64,000 bases of DNA from Arthrobacter sp. PAMC25284 (GTDB lineage: Bacteria; Actinomycetota; Actinomycetes; Actinomycetales; Micrococcaceae), in NCBI RefSeq assembly GCF_019443425.1, contig NZ_CP080382.1, positions 3,038,001 to 3,102,000 on the forward strand, read 5' to 3'. The notes under the pieces are model-generated. The model did no database searches, had not been told where the DNA came from, and saw only the letters and a program-made list of their open reading frames with translations. The first letter of the stretch is position 1. Every line of letters begins with the position of its first letter. Positions 46,388 through 56,121 of this stretch are shown piece by piece. A program made the position numbers and the translations under genes.

Positions 46388-46815
46388 GGTTAACCTCATC
46401 TTCATTGATTCGTGCTCGGGGCTTCCGTGCTCCTCAGTGCCCCTCCGGCCGCGCGGCGTTGGCAACGGCAGGGGGCAGCGGATGGTCACGGCAGGGCCAC
46501 GAAAGCTGTTCCGCGATAACCCTATACCCGGGCTGCGGGTGATGTGCGGCGCATCACAAGCGCCTCCGCCGGCGGTGCCTTATATGCGCCGAGCGGCGCC
46601 GCAGTACTGTTCCGGGAGCCAGTTGCCGACCTGCAGGTCAGGCCGTAAATCCCGCTCCGCCCCGCACGGCTTGTCACCTAGTGATCGGTCCGGCACATGA
46701 CTAGGCTGAGAGTAAGTTGCCAGATCCGATGGAGGCGACAGGACCGCTCGCGGTCCTGCGTGTTCCTGCCATCAGGCGGCACCGTCCGCGGTGCGGCCAC
46801 GCTAAGGAGAACAGA
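46388..46815. other. Intergenic region, 428 bases, between divergent acs and membrane-protein genes
   Basis: No gene is supported. It contains the acs upstream palindrome (46539-46557), a perfect 12-bp palindrome GACCTGCAGGTC (46628-46639), and an inverted pair CCTAGT (46677-46682) / ACTAGG (46700-46705) downstream of a TTGTCA. These are probably the control regions of the two divergent genes; none matches a site that I can name with confidence. Confidence 0.4.
46539..46557. promoter_or_regulatory. Palindrome upstream of acs
   Basis: GTGATGTGCGGCGCATCAC, a 19-base inverted repeat with one mismatched pair, 152 bases before the acs start. TATAGG (minus strand, just downstream) could be the -10. 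Its GTGA-N11-TCAC spacing is wrong for Crp, so another regulator is more likely. Confidence 0.4.
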
Positions 46816-48123
46816 ATGAACGAGCAGACAGACCGGCAGCTACACACCGATGACCGGCCGACTAAAGATCCGGCCGGCAACCGGCCGGACGGCTTCGGTG
46901 ACGCGCCCCGTTTCACGGTGGATAAAGAGGCCGGCAAGAAAAACGAAGCCGTTCTGGGCCCTTTTACGGTCCGCGATCTCACAGTCTTCGGCTCGACATT
47001 CCTGCTCTTTGTCGCCTCGCTCATTCCCATGTTTGCCGGTGGCTACAACCTCTGGAATCTGGGGAGCCTGTTTTTCCTGGGGCTGGGGATTGTCCTGCCG
47101 CTGGTCGTGTCCACGTTGTTCACGGCACGCAGGGTTACACCCGAAACGAGGATCCGCTTCGGCTCGCTGTCGATGGACCAGTTCGCCTCCGTGGTGGCTT
47201 CTTTCTCGCTGGCCTTCTTCTTCCTGTCCGTCGCCGGGGCATTCGTGCCGAGCATGCTGGTGGGTCTCGTGGGCGCGCTTGGCCTTTTCGCCGCCACCGT
47301 TCTGGGGCGGTGGATCCCGTTCTTCGCGGGTGATTTTATGGGCCGCGCGGAGATTCCCGCCCACGTTGTTGCGCGGGAAACGGCGGTCCCGGTCCGCAAG
47401 CCCCGGGCCCCCAAACCGCCCAAGGAAGCCAAAGAATCCGGAACCGGCACAGTGGCGGGTTGGGCCCACCGCATTATGCCCGGCAGCCGCGGCGCTACGC
47501 CGCAGAAAGAAACGCCGGGTGCCCCCGGGAAGGACGCGGCGGCCCCTGCCACCAGGAATAATCCCGAAAAGCCGGCTGCCTCGTCGGCTCCGGCTCCGGC
47601 TGCCTCTGCTGCCGCCTCTGCTGCCGCGGCAGGAGCAGGCCAAACATCATCATCCGGCAGTCCCGAAACCCGGGTCTCCGGCGTTGTGCCGCCGGCATCG
47701 TCCGGTTCGTCGCGCCCGACGACGCAGTCTGCCGAAGCTTCCGGTACCGGGCCCAAGGAACCGTCCAAGTCACCCGAGCCGTCGGCCGCCGAGAAGACCC
47801 AGGTCGCCGGTGCCCCTGCCGCCGGCGGCAGCGCCCCCACCACCGTCAATCCACAGGTCCGCGCCGCCGGGCCGATCGGGGCCACCGTGGACCCCGCCAG
47901 CCGTCCCAGCGGGGATACGGACGGGCCGGCTCACGAGGCCTTCTGGTTCGCCGTCGCGCAGCCCCGCACCGCCGTCGACGAGCAGACCGGGGCTCCGGCG
48001 TTCGACATCGAACCCGGCGGCTGGGTGCTCGCGCTCGAAGACCGCGGCCAAGAATTCCTGGTCCAGAATACCGACGGCCGGCTCGGTGTATTGCGCGACC
48101 TCAGCAACATCGAACGCGGTTAG
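46816..48123 (+). CDS. Membrane protein with long Ala/Pro/Ser-rich linker and C-terminal domain
   Basis: A 435-residue protein starting at ATG 46816 after AAGGAG. Residues 1-48 are hydrophilic; four membrane helices follow (about 55-70, 78-100, 120-145, 150-170). From about 190 to 370 it is a flexible region rich in Ala, Pro, Ser and Gly. The last 60 residues look folded ([52 protein letters not shown]). I do not recognise a characterised family. The nth gene begins 9 bases downstream. Confidence 0.82.
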   Translation: MNEQTDRQLHTDDRPTKDPAGNRPDGFGDAPRFTVDKEAGKKNEAVLGPFTVRDLTVFGSTFLLFVASLIPMFAGGYNLWNLGSLFFLGLGIVLPLVVSTLFTARRVTPETRIRFGSLSMDQFASVVASFSLAFFFLSVAGAFVPSMLVGLVGALGLFAATVLGRWIPFFAGDFMGRAEIPAHVVARETAVPVRKPRAPKPPKEAKESGTGTVAGWAHRIMPGSRGATPQKETPGAPGKDAAAPATRNNPEKPAASSAPAPAASAAASAAAAGAGQTSSSGSPETRVSGVVPPASSGSSRPTTQSAEASGTGPKEPSKSPEPSAAEKTQVAGAPAAGGSAPTTVNPQVRAAGPIGATVDPASRPSGDTDGPAHEAFWFAVAQPRTAVDEQTGAPAFDIEPGGWVLALEDRGQEFLVQNTDGRLGVLRDLSNIERG

Positions 48124-48131
48124 CCCTGCCG

Positions 48132-48959
48132 GTGGCAACCGAATCAGGCAGCGTCGGCAGCCGCCCCCCGGGAATATCAGGGGAGTCCGTACTGGCACTC
48201 AAACGACGCGCACGGCGGATCAACAGGGCTCTTGCGGAGCAGTACCCGTACGCTCACGCGGAGCTTGATTTCCGCAGTCCGTTTGAACTCGTGGTCGCCA
48301 CGGTGCTTTCGGCCCAGACAACGGACGTGCTGGTCAACCAGATCACTCCGCTATTGTTTTCCCGCTACCCGGACGCCCGGAGCATGGCGGAGGCAGAGGC
48401 TGCCGAGCTGGAAGCGATCATCAAACCGACGGGGTTCTTTCGCGCAAAAACCAGAAATCTGTTGGCGTTGTGCAACCGGCTCGTGGATGAGTTCGACGGC
48501 GTGGTGCCCGGACGGCTGGAAGACCTTGTGACGCTGCCCGGCGTCGGACGGAAGACCGCGAACGTGGTGCTCGGGAACGCTTTCGGGATTCCGGGGATCA
48601 CCGTTGACACCCACTTCGGCCGCCTCGCCCGGCGTTTCGGGTGGACGGTGTCGGAGGATCCGGTGCGGATCGAATCCGAGGTAGCGGAGCTGTTCGAGCC
48701 CAAGGACTGGACGATGCTCTCACACCGCGTCGTGTTCCACGGGCGGCGGGTCTGCCATGCCCGCAAGCCCGCCTGCGGTGCCTGCCCGGTAGCCAACTGG
48801 TGTCCAAGCTACGGCGCCGGGGAAACCGATCCGGCGAGGGCGGCGAAGCTGCTGAAGTACGAGCTCGCCCCGGGGCAGGAAGCGCTGCTCGCGCGGTTGC
48901 TGGCCGAAACGCACCGTGCGGCCGAAATTCGGATGGAATCGCAGAGGAAGCAGGAATGA
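48132..48959 (+). CDS. nth: Endonuclease III
   Basis: A 275-residue base-excision-repair glycosylase/lyase for oxidised pyrimidines. Helix-hairpin-helix [18 protein letters not shown] carries the catalytic Lys; [13 protein letters not shown] carries the catalytic Asp. The iron-sulfur cluster is C-X6-C-X2-C-X5-C ([17 protein letters not shown]). GTG 48132 gives an N-terminal extension of about 20 residues; a later start near [13 protein letters not shown] is possible. The stop overlaps the NUDIX gene ATG by four bases. Confidence 0.94.
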   Translation: MATESGSVGSRPPGISGESVLALKRRARRINRALAEQYPYAHAELDFRSPFELVVATVLSAQTTDVLVNQITPLLFSRYPDARSMAEAEAAELEAIIKPTGFFRAKTRNLLALCNRLVDEFDGVVPGRLEDLVTLPGVGRKTANVVLGNAFGIPGITVDTHFGRLARRFGWTVSEDPVRIESEVAELFEPKDWTMLSHRVVFHGRRVCHARKPACGACPVANWCPSYGAGETDPARAAKLLKYELAPGQEALLARLLAETHRAAEIRMESQRKQE

Positions 48960-49636
48960 CAGCACGCCAGGAGCTGATTGATCTTGTCGGCAGGATTCAG
49001 GCGGGCACTGCGTCCGCCCCGGATCCGCGCTGGCGTGAACTCGTTGTTGAGCCCGGCGTACGCGTCCGCAAAGCCGCGGTGCTGATGCTTTTCGGTGCTC
49101 TGGACACCGTCCCGGCGTCTTCGGACAAGCTGCTGGCCCCGGCTGATCTTGACGTTCTGCTGCTGCAGCGCGCCGATACCCTTGACGATCACCCGGGCCA
49201 GGTGGCGTTCCCCGGTGGAGGAATTGACCCGGGCGAAGCCGTGGTTGACGCCGCCCTTCGCGAGGCGGAAGAGGAAACCGGGCTGGACCCTTCGGGCGTG
49301 GAGATCCTCGGAGTTATGCCCGAGCTGAACCTGCCACGCGGAAATTTCCTCGTCACGCCGGTCCTGGCCTGGTGGGCCGCCCAATCACCCGTCCGCGTGG
49401 TGGACTATGGCGAGTCGGCCCAAGTGTTCCGGGTCCCGGTCCGGGACCTGCTGGATCCGGATAACCGGGTCATGGCCACGGTGAGCCGCGCCGGCCAGTC
49501 CTTTGACAGTCCTGCCTTCACCGTGAACGGCGTGGTGGTCTGGGGTTTCACCGGGATGATCCTCAACCAGCTCTTTGAACAGCTGGGCTGGGCCGTTCCG
49601 TGGGACCGGACCCGGCGGTTTGGTATTAATATCTGA
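48956..49636 (+). CDS. NUDIX hydrolase, CoA pyrophosphatase type
   Basis: A 226-residue protein with an intact Nudix box [24 protein letters not shown] and the preceding [19 protein letters not shown], which is typical of CoA pyrophosphatases (NUDT7/8 type). It would cleave CoA and derivatives to phosphopantetheine and 3',5'-ADP. It is translationally coupled to nth, a pairing also seen in mycobacteria. Confidence 0.9.
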   Translation: MTARQELIDLVGRIQAGTASAPDPRWRELVVEPGVRVRKAAVLMLFGALDTVPASSDKLLAPADLDVLLLQRADTLDDHPGQVAFPGGGIDPGEAVVDAALREAEEETGLDPSGVEILGVMPELNLPRGNFLVTPVLAWWAAQSPVRVVDYGESAQVFRVPVRDLLDPDNRVMATVSRAGQSFDSPAFTVNGVVVWGFTGMILNQLFEQLGWAVPWDRTRRFGINI

Positions 49637-49670
49637 GATTGTTAGCTGAGCCCGTGCGGTTGCGGGCCCG

Positions 49671-49925
49671 TTAGGGGGCTTTCTGCAGTTCGACGGGACC
49701 AGCCGTTGCGGGTCTGGCACCGTCGGCGGCCGGCTCGGGTGCGACGTCGGATTGATCCACAATAAGACCCGCCGCAGCGTTCTCACGCACTGCTGTGATT
49801 CCCGCCGCCGCGCCTCTGATGGTGCTAAACAGCGGCGACACAGCCACCACCGCTCCATCCGCGGCCTTGAGCGTGAAGAAGTAGGACTCTTGTCCCGTTT
49901 CGTTGATTTCGAAAACGCCGGCCAT
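49671..49925 (-). CDS. DUF1508 (YegP-like) protein with low-complexity tail
   Basis: An 84-residue protein. Residues 1-55 form one YegP unit (GVFEINETGQESYFFTLKAA, IRGAAAGITAVRENAAAGLI); the remainder is Ala/Pro/Glu-rich. ATG 49925 lies nine bases after GGGGGA; a TTG ten codons earlier is possible. Function unknown. A second member is at 21200. Confidence 0.75.
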   Translation of the reverse strand: MAGVFEINETGQESYFFTLKAADGAVVAVSPLFSTIRGAAAGITAVRENAAAGLIVDQSDVAPEPAADGARPATAGPVELQKAP

Positions 49926-50065
49926 ATCCTGCGATCCCCCAATTACCTGCTTCAATGCACTCGCCGGCGGATCGAATCCGGCCGGGCCTGATGACAGGCT
50001 AGCCCGTCAGATCAGCGGCGGACAACCCTACTGCCGGGTAGGTTACTGCGCGTGAACGTGCCTGC

Positions 50066-51847
50066 CTATTTGGCGTGGTCGTACGAGTCCACGACCGCGA
50101 CGCTGACAGGGAATTCCACCGGGATGCGGCCGAAAAGCAGCACCTTAGCTGCGTTCGCCGCTTCTTCGATGGCGCGGACGCAGTCCTCCACCGCATTCTC
50201 CGGGCAGTGGACCATCACCTCGTCGTGGAGGAAGAAGACAAGTTCGCCCGTAGGGGCACCCTCGGCGCGCCTGGCACGCAGCCGGCGCCGCAATTCGGCG
50301 AGCCAGCATGCCGCCCAATCGGCGGCTGAGCCCTGCACCACGAAGTTGCGGGTGAATCTGCCCCGCGATCGCGCGATCGCATCGGCGCGGCGCTGTTCGT
50401 CGGCTGTGGCAGATTGTTGGCTCCGGAGCCACCCGTCCGGCGTCGGCGGGCTGCTGCGGCCGAGCCGAGTGGTGACGGTCTTCCCGGTTTCCCCGTCACG
50501 GGCCGCCTGCTCCACGAACCCCACCGCACGGGGATAGGTACGTGTCAGCTGCGGCATCAGCCGCCCGGACTCGCCCGTCGTGGCACCGTAGATCGCACCG
50601 AGCAGCGCGATTTTCGCCTGGGCACGGTCGCCGCCGAAGCCCTGCGCTGCGATGCCGGCGTAGAGGTCCTGGTCCCGGGCGGCCTCCGCCATTTTCGAAT
50701 CCCGGGCCAGCGCAACCAGCACCCGCGGCTCCAGCTGCGACGCATCCGCCACGATCAGCTTGTATCCCGGATCGGCATGAACGGCGCCCCGGATCTGGCG
50801 TGGAATCTGCAATGCCCCGCCGCCCCGGGATGCCCATCGGCCGGAGACAACGCCGCCCACCACATACTCCGGTTGGAACCGGCCGTCATTGACCCAGGCG
50901 TCCAGCCAGGCCCAGCCGTTGGCGGCATGCAGACGGGCAAGCTTTTTGTAGGCGAGCAGCGGTTCGATCGCCGGGTGGGAGGATTCCTGCAACTCCCACT
51001 GCCGGGTGGACTTCACCTCAATGCCGTTCCGGTGCAGCGCACGCATCAGCTCCTGTGGGGAATCCGGATTCAGGGCCGGGGATTTCAGCAGTTGCCGAAG
51101 GGTTGAAGTGAGCTCTTCGAGTCTCGCCGGCCGGTGGCCGAAGGCCGGACGCGGGCCCAGGTAACCGGCGAGGATTTGTTCGTGGAGGTCCTCCCGCCAC
51201 GGGACGCCGGTATGCTGCATTTCGGCGGCGATCATGGCTCCGGCGGATTCCGCGGCCAGCAGCAGTTGAAGCCGCTGCCTCCGGTCCGGGTCGTTCTCTC
51301 GGGCGGCAGTTCCGCTTTCGGGGGGCCCTGCAAGCACCCCGCCCGTGCTCCCGGCCGGGGTGCTGGCAGGGCCCCCGGCTTCGCGGAGTGCTTCCTGCTG
51401 GGCCGCGTATTCGGCCCGGAGAGCTTCTTGGGTGGCGCCGTCCGCCGGGCCCGCGGCCGGGGTTTCAAAGAGCGCGTCCTGATCGGCCGGTGGGGGCGCC
51501 GGCTGGAGCGACCGCGGCGGCGGCAACGCCTCGGCCTGGCCCCGACGCTCCGCGTTCCGGGCGTACTCGGTGTGCACGGTGAACTCCGAGTGGGCCAGGA
51601 TGGCCCCGCACAACGTCAGGTCGTAGCAGCGCTCCAGCTCCACCCCTGCCCGCAGCAGCGCCGGGTACCAGTCCTGGGTCCGGTGCCAGATCCACCGCGG
51701 GCGCCGTCCTTCCAGCTGGCGGACGACGCCGGGAAGATCCGCCCTGCTGACCAGCCACGGTTCCGAAGCGCCCGGACTGGGTGCGCCCTCCGCCGTGAGT
51801 TCCTGGAGGGCTGCGCCGTCGGCGTGGGCGGAGAGCAGCAGGTACAT
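50066..51847 (-). CDS. PolA-type DNA polymerase with degenerate 3'-5' exonuclease region
   Basis: A 593-residue family A polymerase without a 5'-3' exonuclease domain. The polymerase half has SGRWASRGGGALQIPRQIRG, motif A VADASQLEPRVLV, the O-helix RAQAKIALLGAIYG (Leu at the usual Phe position) and motif C FFLHDEVMVHCP. The N-terminal region aligns in layout with the proofreading domain, but DxE and later exonuclease residues are not evident (HRTQDWYPALL and RCYDLTLCGAIL remain). A Pro/Ala/Glu-rich insert spans about 100-175. ATG 51847 (MYLLLSAHA) is chosen as the first start consistent with the fold. It is not the main PolI of the cell; a repair or translesion role is possible. Confidence 0.85.
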   Translation of the reverse strand: MYLLLSAHADGAALQELTAEGAPSPGASEPWLVSRADLPGVVRQLEGRRPRWIWHRTQDWYPALLRAGVELERCYDLTLCGAILAHSEFTVHTEYARNAERRGQAEALPPPRSLQPAPPPADQDALFETPAAGPADGATQEALRAEYAAQQEALREAGGPASTPAGSTGGVLAGPPESGTAARENDPDRRQRLQLLLAAESAGAMIAAEMQHTGVPWREDLHEQILAGYLGPRPAFGHRPARLEELTSTLRQLLKSPALNPDSPQELMRALHRNGIEVKSTRQWELQESSHPAIEPLLAYKKLARLHAANGWAWLDAWVNDGRFQPEYVVGGVVSGRWASRGGGALQIPRQIRGAVHADPGYKLIVADASQLEPRVLVALARDSKMAEAARDQDLYAGIAAQGFGGDRAQAKIALLGAIYGATTGESGRLMPQLTRTYPRAVGFVEQAARDGETGKTVTTRLGRSSPPTPDGWLRSQQSATADEQRRADAIARSRGRFTRNFVVQGSAADWAACWLAELRRRLRARRAEGAPTGELVFFLHDEVMVHCPENAVEDCVRAIEEAANAAKVLLFGRIPVEFPVSVAVVDSYDHAK

Positions 51848-52031
51848 AGCCTCAATTCTGCCCTGCGCCGGGCAGGGACGGCGCCGTCGGCGCAGGGGGC
51901 CGGGCCGCACCTGCGCCGTGGCCGTGCGTCCGGGACTGGTTGCCCGTCCCGGACGCGCACGCGGCCGGTGGTTGTCCACATAGTGCGGTGCCTTGGTTAC
52001 CGTGTCGTGCCTGGCCGGGCAAAGTTGCCGT

Positions 52032-53141
52032 ATGAGCAGGCACCCGTCCCGCAGTTCCAAGCCACGTCACCCCGGTGGCACCGCACCGTGGGTTCCGGCC
52101 GAGGCGCGGGAGACGCTGCTGGTGACCGGGCTTGACGTACTTCGCGGCGAGGTCGAGCGTATCGTCGCCGCGGCCGGTGGCACGTTGCGGACTGTACCGG
52201 ATGTCCGGGAGGCGGCCCGGTTCTGGGATATGGCGTCGACAGTCCTGGTTGGCAGTGACATCCGGGAACTGCCGCCCCGGAGGCGGGCGCCGGCGGTCCT
52301 CGTCGGCATGGACAGTGATGGAGACGCACTGTGGCATCTTGCGGCCACCATCGGGGCCGAACGGGTCGCCGTGCTGCCCGAGGCATCGGCCTGGCTGGCC
52401 GAGTACTTGAGCCGGTCCGGCGCGCCCGAAGCCGGTGGTCTCATCCTCGGTATTGCGGGCGGCTGCGGCGGGGCCGGGGCGACCACTGCGGCCATCTGGG
52501 TTGCCCAGGCCGCCGCGCGGCTTGGCGCCAGGACCCTCCTGGTCGACGGAGACCCCTGGGGCGGTGGTCTCGAGCTGGCGATTGCCGCCGAAGACGCCCC
52601 CGGGCTTCGCTGGCCCGACCTCGCAGGCGTGAGTGGAAGCCTCGATCCTGATCAGCTCTCCCAGGCACTGCCGACGGCGGATGGGTTCTCGTTCCTGTCC
52701 TGGCCGGGCGGCCGGGACGTGTCAACCGAAGTGGACGCAGCCACGGTGGCCGGAGTTCTTGACGCCGCCCGGCGTGGCTATGAACTCGTCGTGGTGGATA
52801 TCGGCAGGGGACGCGACGCACTTCGGGCCTTCGCCTGGGAGTGCGACCGGATCATGGTGGTGGCGCCCGCGCAGTTGCGGGCGGCCGTAGCAGCTGCCCG
52901 GATGCTCCGGGAACTCCCGCCGGTTGAAACAGCACTCGTGGTCCGCGGAACGCCCAGCGCCGCGCTTGATGCGCCCCTGATTGCGGATGCCATCGGCCTT
53001 CCGCTCTGCGGACTCCTGCCTCATATCAAAGGCATTGCGGTGGCCATGGAAAACGGGCGGCTCCTGGCGGCAGGCCGCCAGCGCCGCGTCCAGCGGTTCG
53101 CCGCAAGAGTTCTGAACCTTGCCGCCGGCGAGGCGTCATGA
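52032..53141 (+). CDS. CpaE-like/SsD septum-site-type ATPase of the Tad locus
   Basis: A 369-residue MinD-superfamily protein. Residues 20-125 form a receiver-like N-terminal domain; the P-loop at about 150 is deviant (IAGGCGGAGATTAA, without the usual Lys). TLLVDGDPWGGGLEL and LVVVDIGRGRD follow. This is the actinobacterial protein that leads the Tad pilus gene group and is thought to localise the machine. Its stop overlaps the tadA ATG. Confidence 0.86.
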   Translation: MSRHPSRSSKPRHPGGTAPWVPAEARETLLVTGLDVLRGEVERIVAAAGGTLRTVPDVREAARFWDMASTVLVGSDIRELPPRRRAPAVLVGMDSDGDALWHLAATIGAERVAVLPEASAWLAEYLSRSGAPEAGGLILGIAGGCGGAGATTAAIWVAQAAARLGARTLLVDGDPWGGGLELAIAAEDAPGLRWPDLAGVSGSLDPDQLSQALPTADGFSFLSWPGGRDVSTEVDAATVAGVLDAARRGYELVVVDIGRGRDALRAFAWECDRIMVVAPAQLRAAVAAARMLRELPPVETALVVRGTPSAALDAPLIADAIGLPLCGLLPHIKGIAVAMENGRLLAAGRQRRVQRFAARVLNLAAGEAS

Positions 53142-54484
53142 GCGCGCATGCAGCCCCGGGCCCGCACGTCCCTGACCGGAGCTCTCTGCCTTACCAGCGT
53201 GGCCGGCCGGTCGCTTTCCTCGATCAGGGGCTGCTGGAGTCAGTGCGTGAGTCGGTGATGGCCGAGGCCGGTCCGGTAACGCCTGCCCGGGTCGCAGCAG
53301 CCGTGCAGGCGAGCGGGCGTCTGCTGGGAACGGCGGGTGCCCTGGCCGCCGTCGAAAGTATCAGCGCCGAACTGAACGGTCTCGGCCCGCTGCAGAAGCT
53401 CGCCCGCGATCCGGCCGTCACGGACATCTTCGTTAACGGCCCGGACTCGGTCTGGTTGGACCGGGGCGACGGACTGGAACGGGCGCCGGTCGTCTTCTCC
53501 GGTGAGCAACAGGTCCGGTCCCTCGCCGCCCGGCTGGTGGCGGCCGGCGGCCGGAGGCTGGATGACGGATGCCCCTGCGTTGATGTCAAGCTCGACGGCG
53601 GTTACCGGGTGCACGCTGTCCTGCCGCCGATCTCCACGGCAGGGACACTCCTCAGCGTGAGAATCCGGCGGTCAACCGTGTTCTCCATGGACGAGCTGCG
53701 GCGGGACGGGATGTTCGACGCGTTCCTCCAAACGGTGCTGGAACGCATGGTGCAGCGGTGGCTGAGCTTCCTGATCAGCGGTTCCACCGGATCCGGCAAG
53801 ACGACGCTCCTTGCGACGATGCTGGGACTGTGCGACCCGGGCGAGCGGCTGGTCCTGATCGAGGATGCGGCGGAGCTGAACCCGGTCCACCCCCATGTCG
53901 TTTCGCTGCAATCCCGGCACGGAAATTTGGAGGGCGGCGGCGTCGTAGACCTCGGCGAACTGGTCCGCCAGGCCATGAGGATGCGGCCGGACCGGCTTGT
54001 TGTCGGCGAGTGCCGGGGCGCGGAGGTCCGGGAATTGCTGACGGCCATGAACACGGGCCATACAGGAGCCGGAGGAACGATCCATGCCAACTCCGCGGCG
54101 GCAATTCCGGCGCGCCTGATGGCGCTTGGAGCTTTGGCGGGGATGGGCGAGGATGCTGTTCGACTCCAAGCAGCCAGCGCCCTCGACGTCGTTGTCCACG
54201 TCGCCCGCACCGCAGCAGGGCGGCGGGTTGCCGGCATCGGAGTTGTGGAGGCCAACGAAACCGGTCTGGCGGTCGTCGCAGCTGTGGACGCAGCCGCCGG
54301 CCACGTCCGCTTTGGCCCTGCGTGGCCCCGTCTGTCGGCCGCCGTCGGCCTCGATCCCGCCCCGGGATACGCCGCGCCCGTCGATACGGGAACTTCCCAG
54401 CCCGCCGCGTCGATGCCGCCGCTCGCTGAATCACCCTCAACGCCGGAGCCAGCCCCGCCGAGGAGCCCGCAGTGGCAGCCGTAG
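53138..54484 (+). CDS. tadA: TadA/CpaF-family secretion ATPase
   Basis: A 448-residue motor ATPase for Tad pilus assembly. The N-terminal domain includes DIFVNGPDSVWLDRGDG; the ATPase has Walker A ISGSTGSGKTTLL, Asp box LVLIEDAAELNP, His-containing NTGHTGAGGTIHANSA and RPDRLVVGECRGAEV. The last 45 residues are Pro/Ala-rich. The 3' end overlaps the start of the next gene by 13 bases. Confidence 0.93.
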   Translation: MSAHAAPGPHVPDRSSLPYQRGRPVAFLDQGLLESVRESVMAEAGPVTPARVAAAVQASGRLLGTAGALAAVESISAELNGLGPLQKLARDPAVTDIFVNGPDSVWLDRGDGLERAPVVFSGEQQVRSLAARLVAAGGRRLDDGCPCVDVKLDGGYRVHAVLPPISTAGTLLSVRIRRSTVFSMDELRRDGMFDAFLQTVLERMVQRWLSFLISGSTGSGKTTLLATMLGLCDPGERLVLIEDAAELNPVHPHVVSLQSRHGNLEGGGVVDLGELVRQAMRMRPDRLVVGECRGAEVRELLTAMNTGHTGAGGTIHANSAAAIPARLMALGALAGMGEDAVRLQAASALDVVVHVARTAAGRRVAGIGVVEANETGLAVVAAVDAAAGHVRFGPAWPRLSAAVGLDPAPGYAAPVDTGTSQPAASMPPLAESPSTPEPAPPRSPQWQP

Positions 54485-55305
54485 TGATCTGCGTGCTGGC
54501 ACTTGCGGCCTGGCTGTTCGTGTGGACGGCCGGGGCATCGAACCGCCGCCTCTGCAGGGCGCTGGCAGACCAGGACCGCCGAAGCTATCCGAATCCGGGG
54601 AGCCGGCCGGTGGGCAGGGGAGGCCTGACGGCCATAAGACGTGACCGTTCACGCCGTGAGGTCATCCCGATGTCCGTGCTCGTCCAGCAATTGGCTGCAT
54701 TGTTGAAGGGAGGCCGCGCCCCTGCCCGGTTGTGGGACGAACTCTGGGTGCTCTATGCGGACGGCGCCGGGCAGGTACCTCCGCCAGCCGGAGCCAAGCC
54801 GTCGTCCGGGTTGCTCGGCGCTGACTCACTTGCGTTTCTGACCGCGGCCCGCGCCGCAGCCCTTCGCGGATCATCGGTGGCCGAAGCGATCCGCACGTGT
54901 GTCCCGGCCGGGACAGGCATGACCGGGCAGGCGGGTCGTGCCGACCCATCGCGCCGCAATGGCAGGGCATGGGGTGAGCTCGCGGCGTGCTTCGACGTCG
55001 CCGAAGTCAGCGGCTGCCCGCTCGCGGACGTCTTGACGCGGTTCGCCGCTCAACTCGAAGCTGAGAACGACGCGGAAGCGGCGCGTCAGACCGCCTTGGC
55101 CGGGCCGAAGGCGACGGTCCGCCTCCTGACGTGGTTGCCGGTGATCGGGCTTGGGCTCGGAACTCTGCTGGGCGTTGATCCGGTTAAGTCCATGTTGGGG
55201 ACGCCCCCCGGTGTGGCCGCGCTCGCGGCGGGTCTCGCACTCGCCACGGCGGGGCGAATCTGGTCCTCGCGGCTGGTCAGGGCAGCGGCCGCGGCGCCGC
55301 CGTGA
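54472..55305 (+). CDS. TadB-like type II secretion F-domain protein
   Basis: A 277-residue inner-membrane platform protein with an N-terminal helix (about 2-20), a T2SS-F-like helical segment (LVQQLAALLKGGRAPARLWD, FDVAEVSGCPLADVLTRFAA) and two C-terminal helices (about 210-265). The start is GTG 54472, after GAGGAG, inside the end of tadA. Its stop overlaps the next start (GTGA). Confidence 0.85.
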   Translation: MAAVVICVLALAAWLFVWTAGASNRRLCRALADQDRRSYPNPGSRPVGRGGLTAIRRDRSRREVIPMSVLVQQLAALLKGGRAPARLWDELWVLYADGAGQVPPPAGAKPSSGLLGADSLAFLTAARAAALRGSSVAEAIRTCVPAGTGMTGQAGRADPSRRNGRAWGELAACFDVAEVSGCPLADVLTRFAAQLEAENDAEAARQTALAGPKATVRLLTWLPVIGLGLGTLLGVDPVKSMLGTPPGVAALAAGLALATAGRIWSSRLVRAAAAAPP

Positions 55306-55913
55306 GCGCGGAAATGGCTGGAGCGACCGTGGCAGCGGTTCTGGCCCTCGCCGCTTTTCTGGTCTTCGCGGATCAAGCCGGTATCCGCTCGACGCTGAAG
55401 CGTCGTGTGCTGCCCTGGCCGGACGGGGCGCGCCGTCGAGATGAGACGGGTCGGAGGCCTCCCACCGTGCCAGCCGGCCCCGGCGGTCTGGGGGATATCG
55501 CCATGATCCTTGAACTCATCGGGGCCATGCTGGACGCCGGAGCCGGGCTCGGGCGGGCCCTGGAACTGATCGTCACACTGGCCGCCCCCGAGCTGGGGCG
55601 CCCGCTTCGACCCGTGGTCTCCGCGCTCGCAATCGGCGCGGACTGGGACACAGCGTGGCGCAGTTCCGGGGTCAGGTCGACTCAACTCCTTGCCCTCCGG
55701 GATGCCCTGAGCTTCGCCGCACGTACGGGCGCGCCGTCCTCAGCCCTCCTGTACGCGCAGGCAGCCCGTCTCCGACGCGAACAATTCCGGGCTGCCGAGA
55801 AGCGGGCGGCGGCGCTGGGCGTGAAGCTGGTGATCCCCCTGGGTCTGTGTTCCCTGCCGGCCTTCGTATGTCTGGGTGTCGTGCCGGTACTACTGGCGAT
55901 GCTGCCGGCTTAA
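55302..55913 (+). CDS. TadC-like type II secretion F-domain protein
   Basis: A 203-residue partner of the preceding protein. An N-terminal helix (about 6-24), then ILELIGAMLDAGAGLGRALE and ALSFAARTGAPSSALLYAQA, which are F-domain features, and a C-terminal helix pair ending LVIPLGLCSLPAFVCLGVVP. It is short, as usual in actinobacterial Tad loci. It is the last gene of the first coupled block. Confidence 0.85.
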   Translation: MSAEMAGATVAAVLALAAFLVFADQAGIRSTLKRRVLPWPDGARRRDETGRRPPTVPAGPGGLGDIAMILELIGAMLDAGAGLGRALELIVTLAAPELGRPLRPVVSALAIGADWDTAWRSSGVRSTQLLALRDALSFAARTGAPSSALLYAQAARLRREQFRAAEKRAAALGVKLVIPLGLCSLPAFVCLGVVPVLLAMLPA

Positions 55914-56121
55914 TCTGCCGGGGATCGGGGCGGTGACGACGCCGGCAGGACGGCTTTCCAAGGTTTACTCAAGTTACCCGGAGGTACTTTGGAACCGGCA
56001 CCATCGGAGTTCGAACGGTCTCAGGGTCGGGCCTCACAGAGCGCTCTTCAGCGTGCCGGGGATCCGGGAACTTCCGGGTCTTACAACCAAGTGAGTTGAT
56101 CCCAGGCAGGGGGGCAGATGA

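Noticed and set aside
51134..52135. Open frame of 333 codons opposite the polymerase
   Set aside because: Antisense shadow, Arg/Gly-rich; it also covers the gap with no ribosome-binding site.
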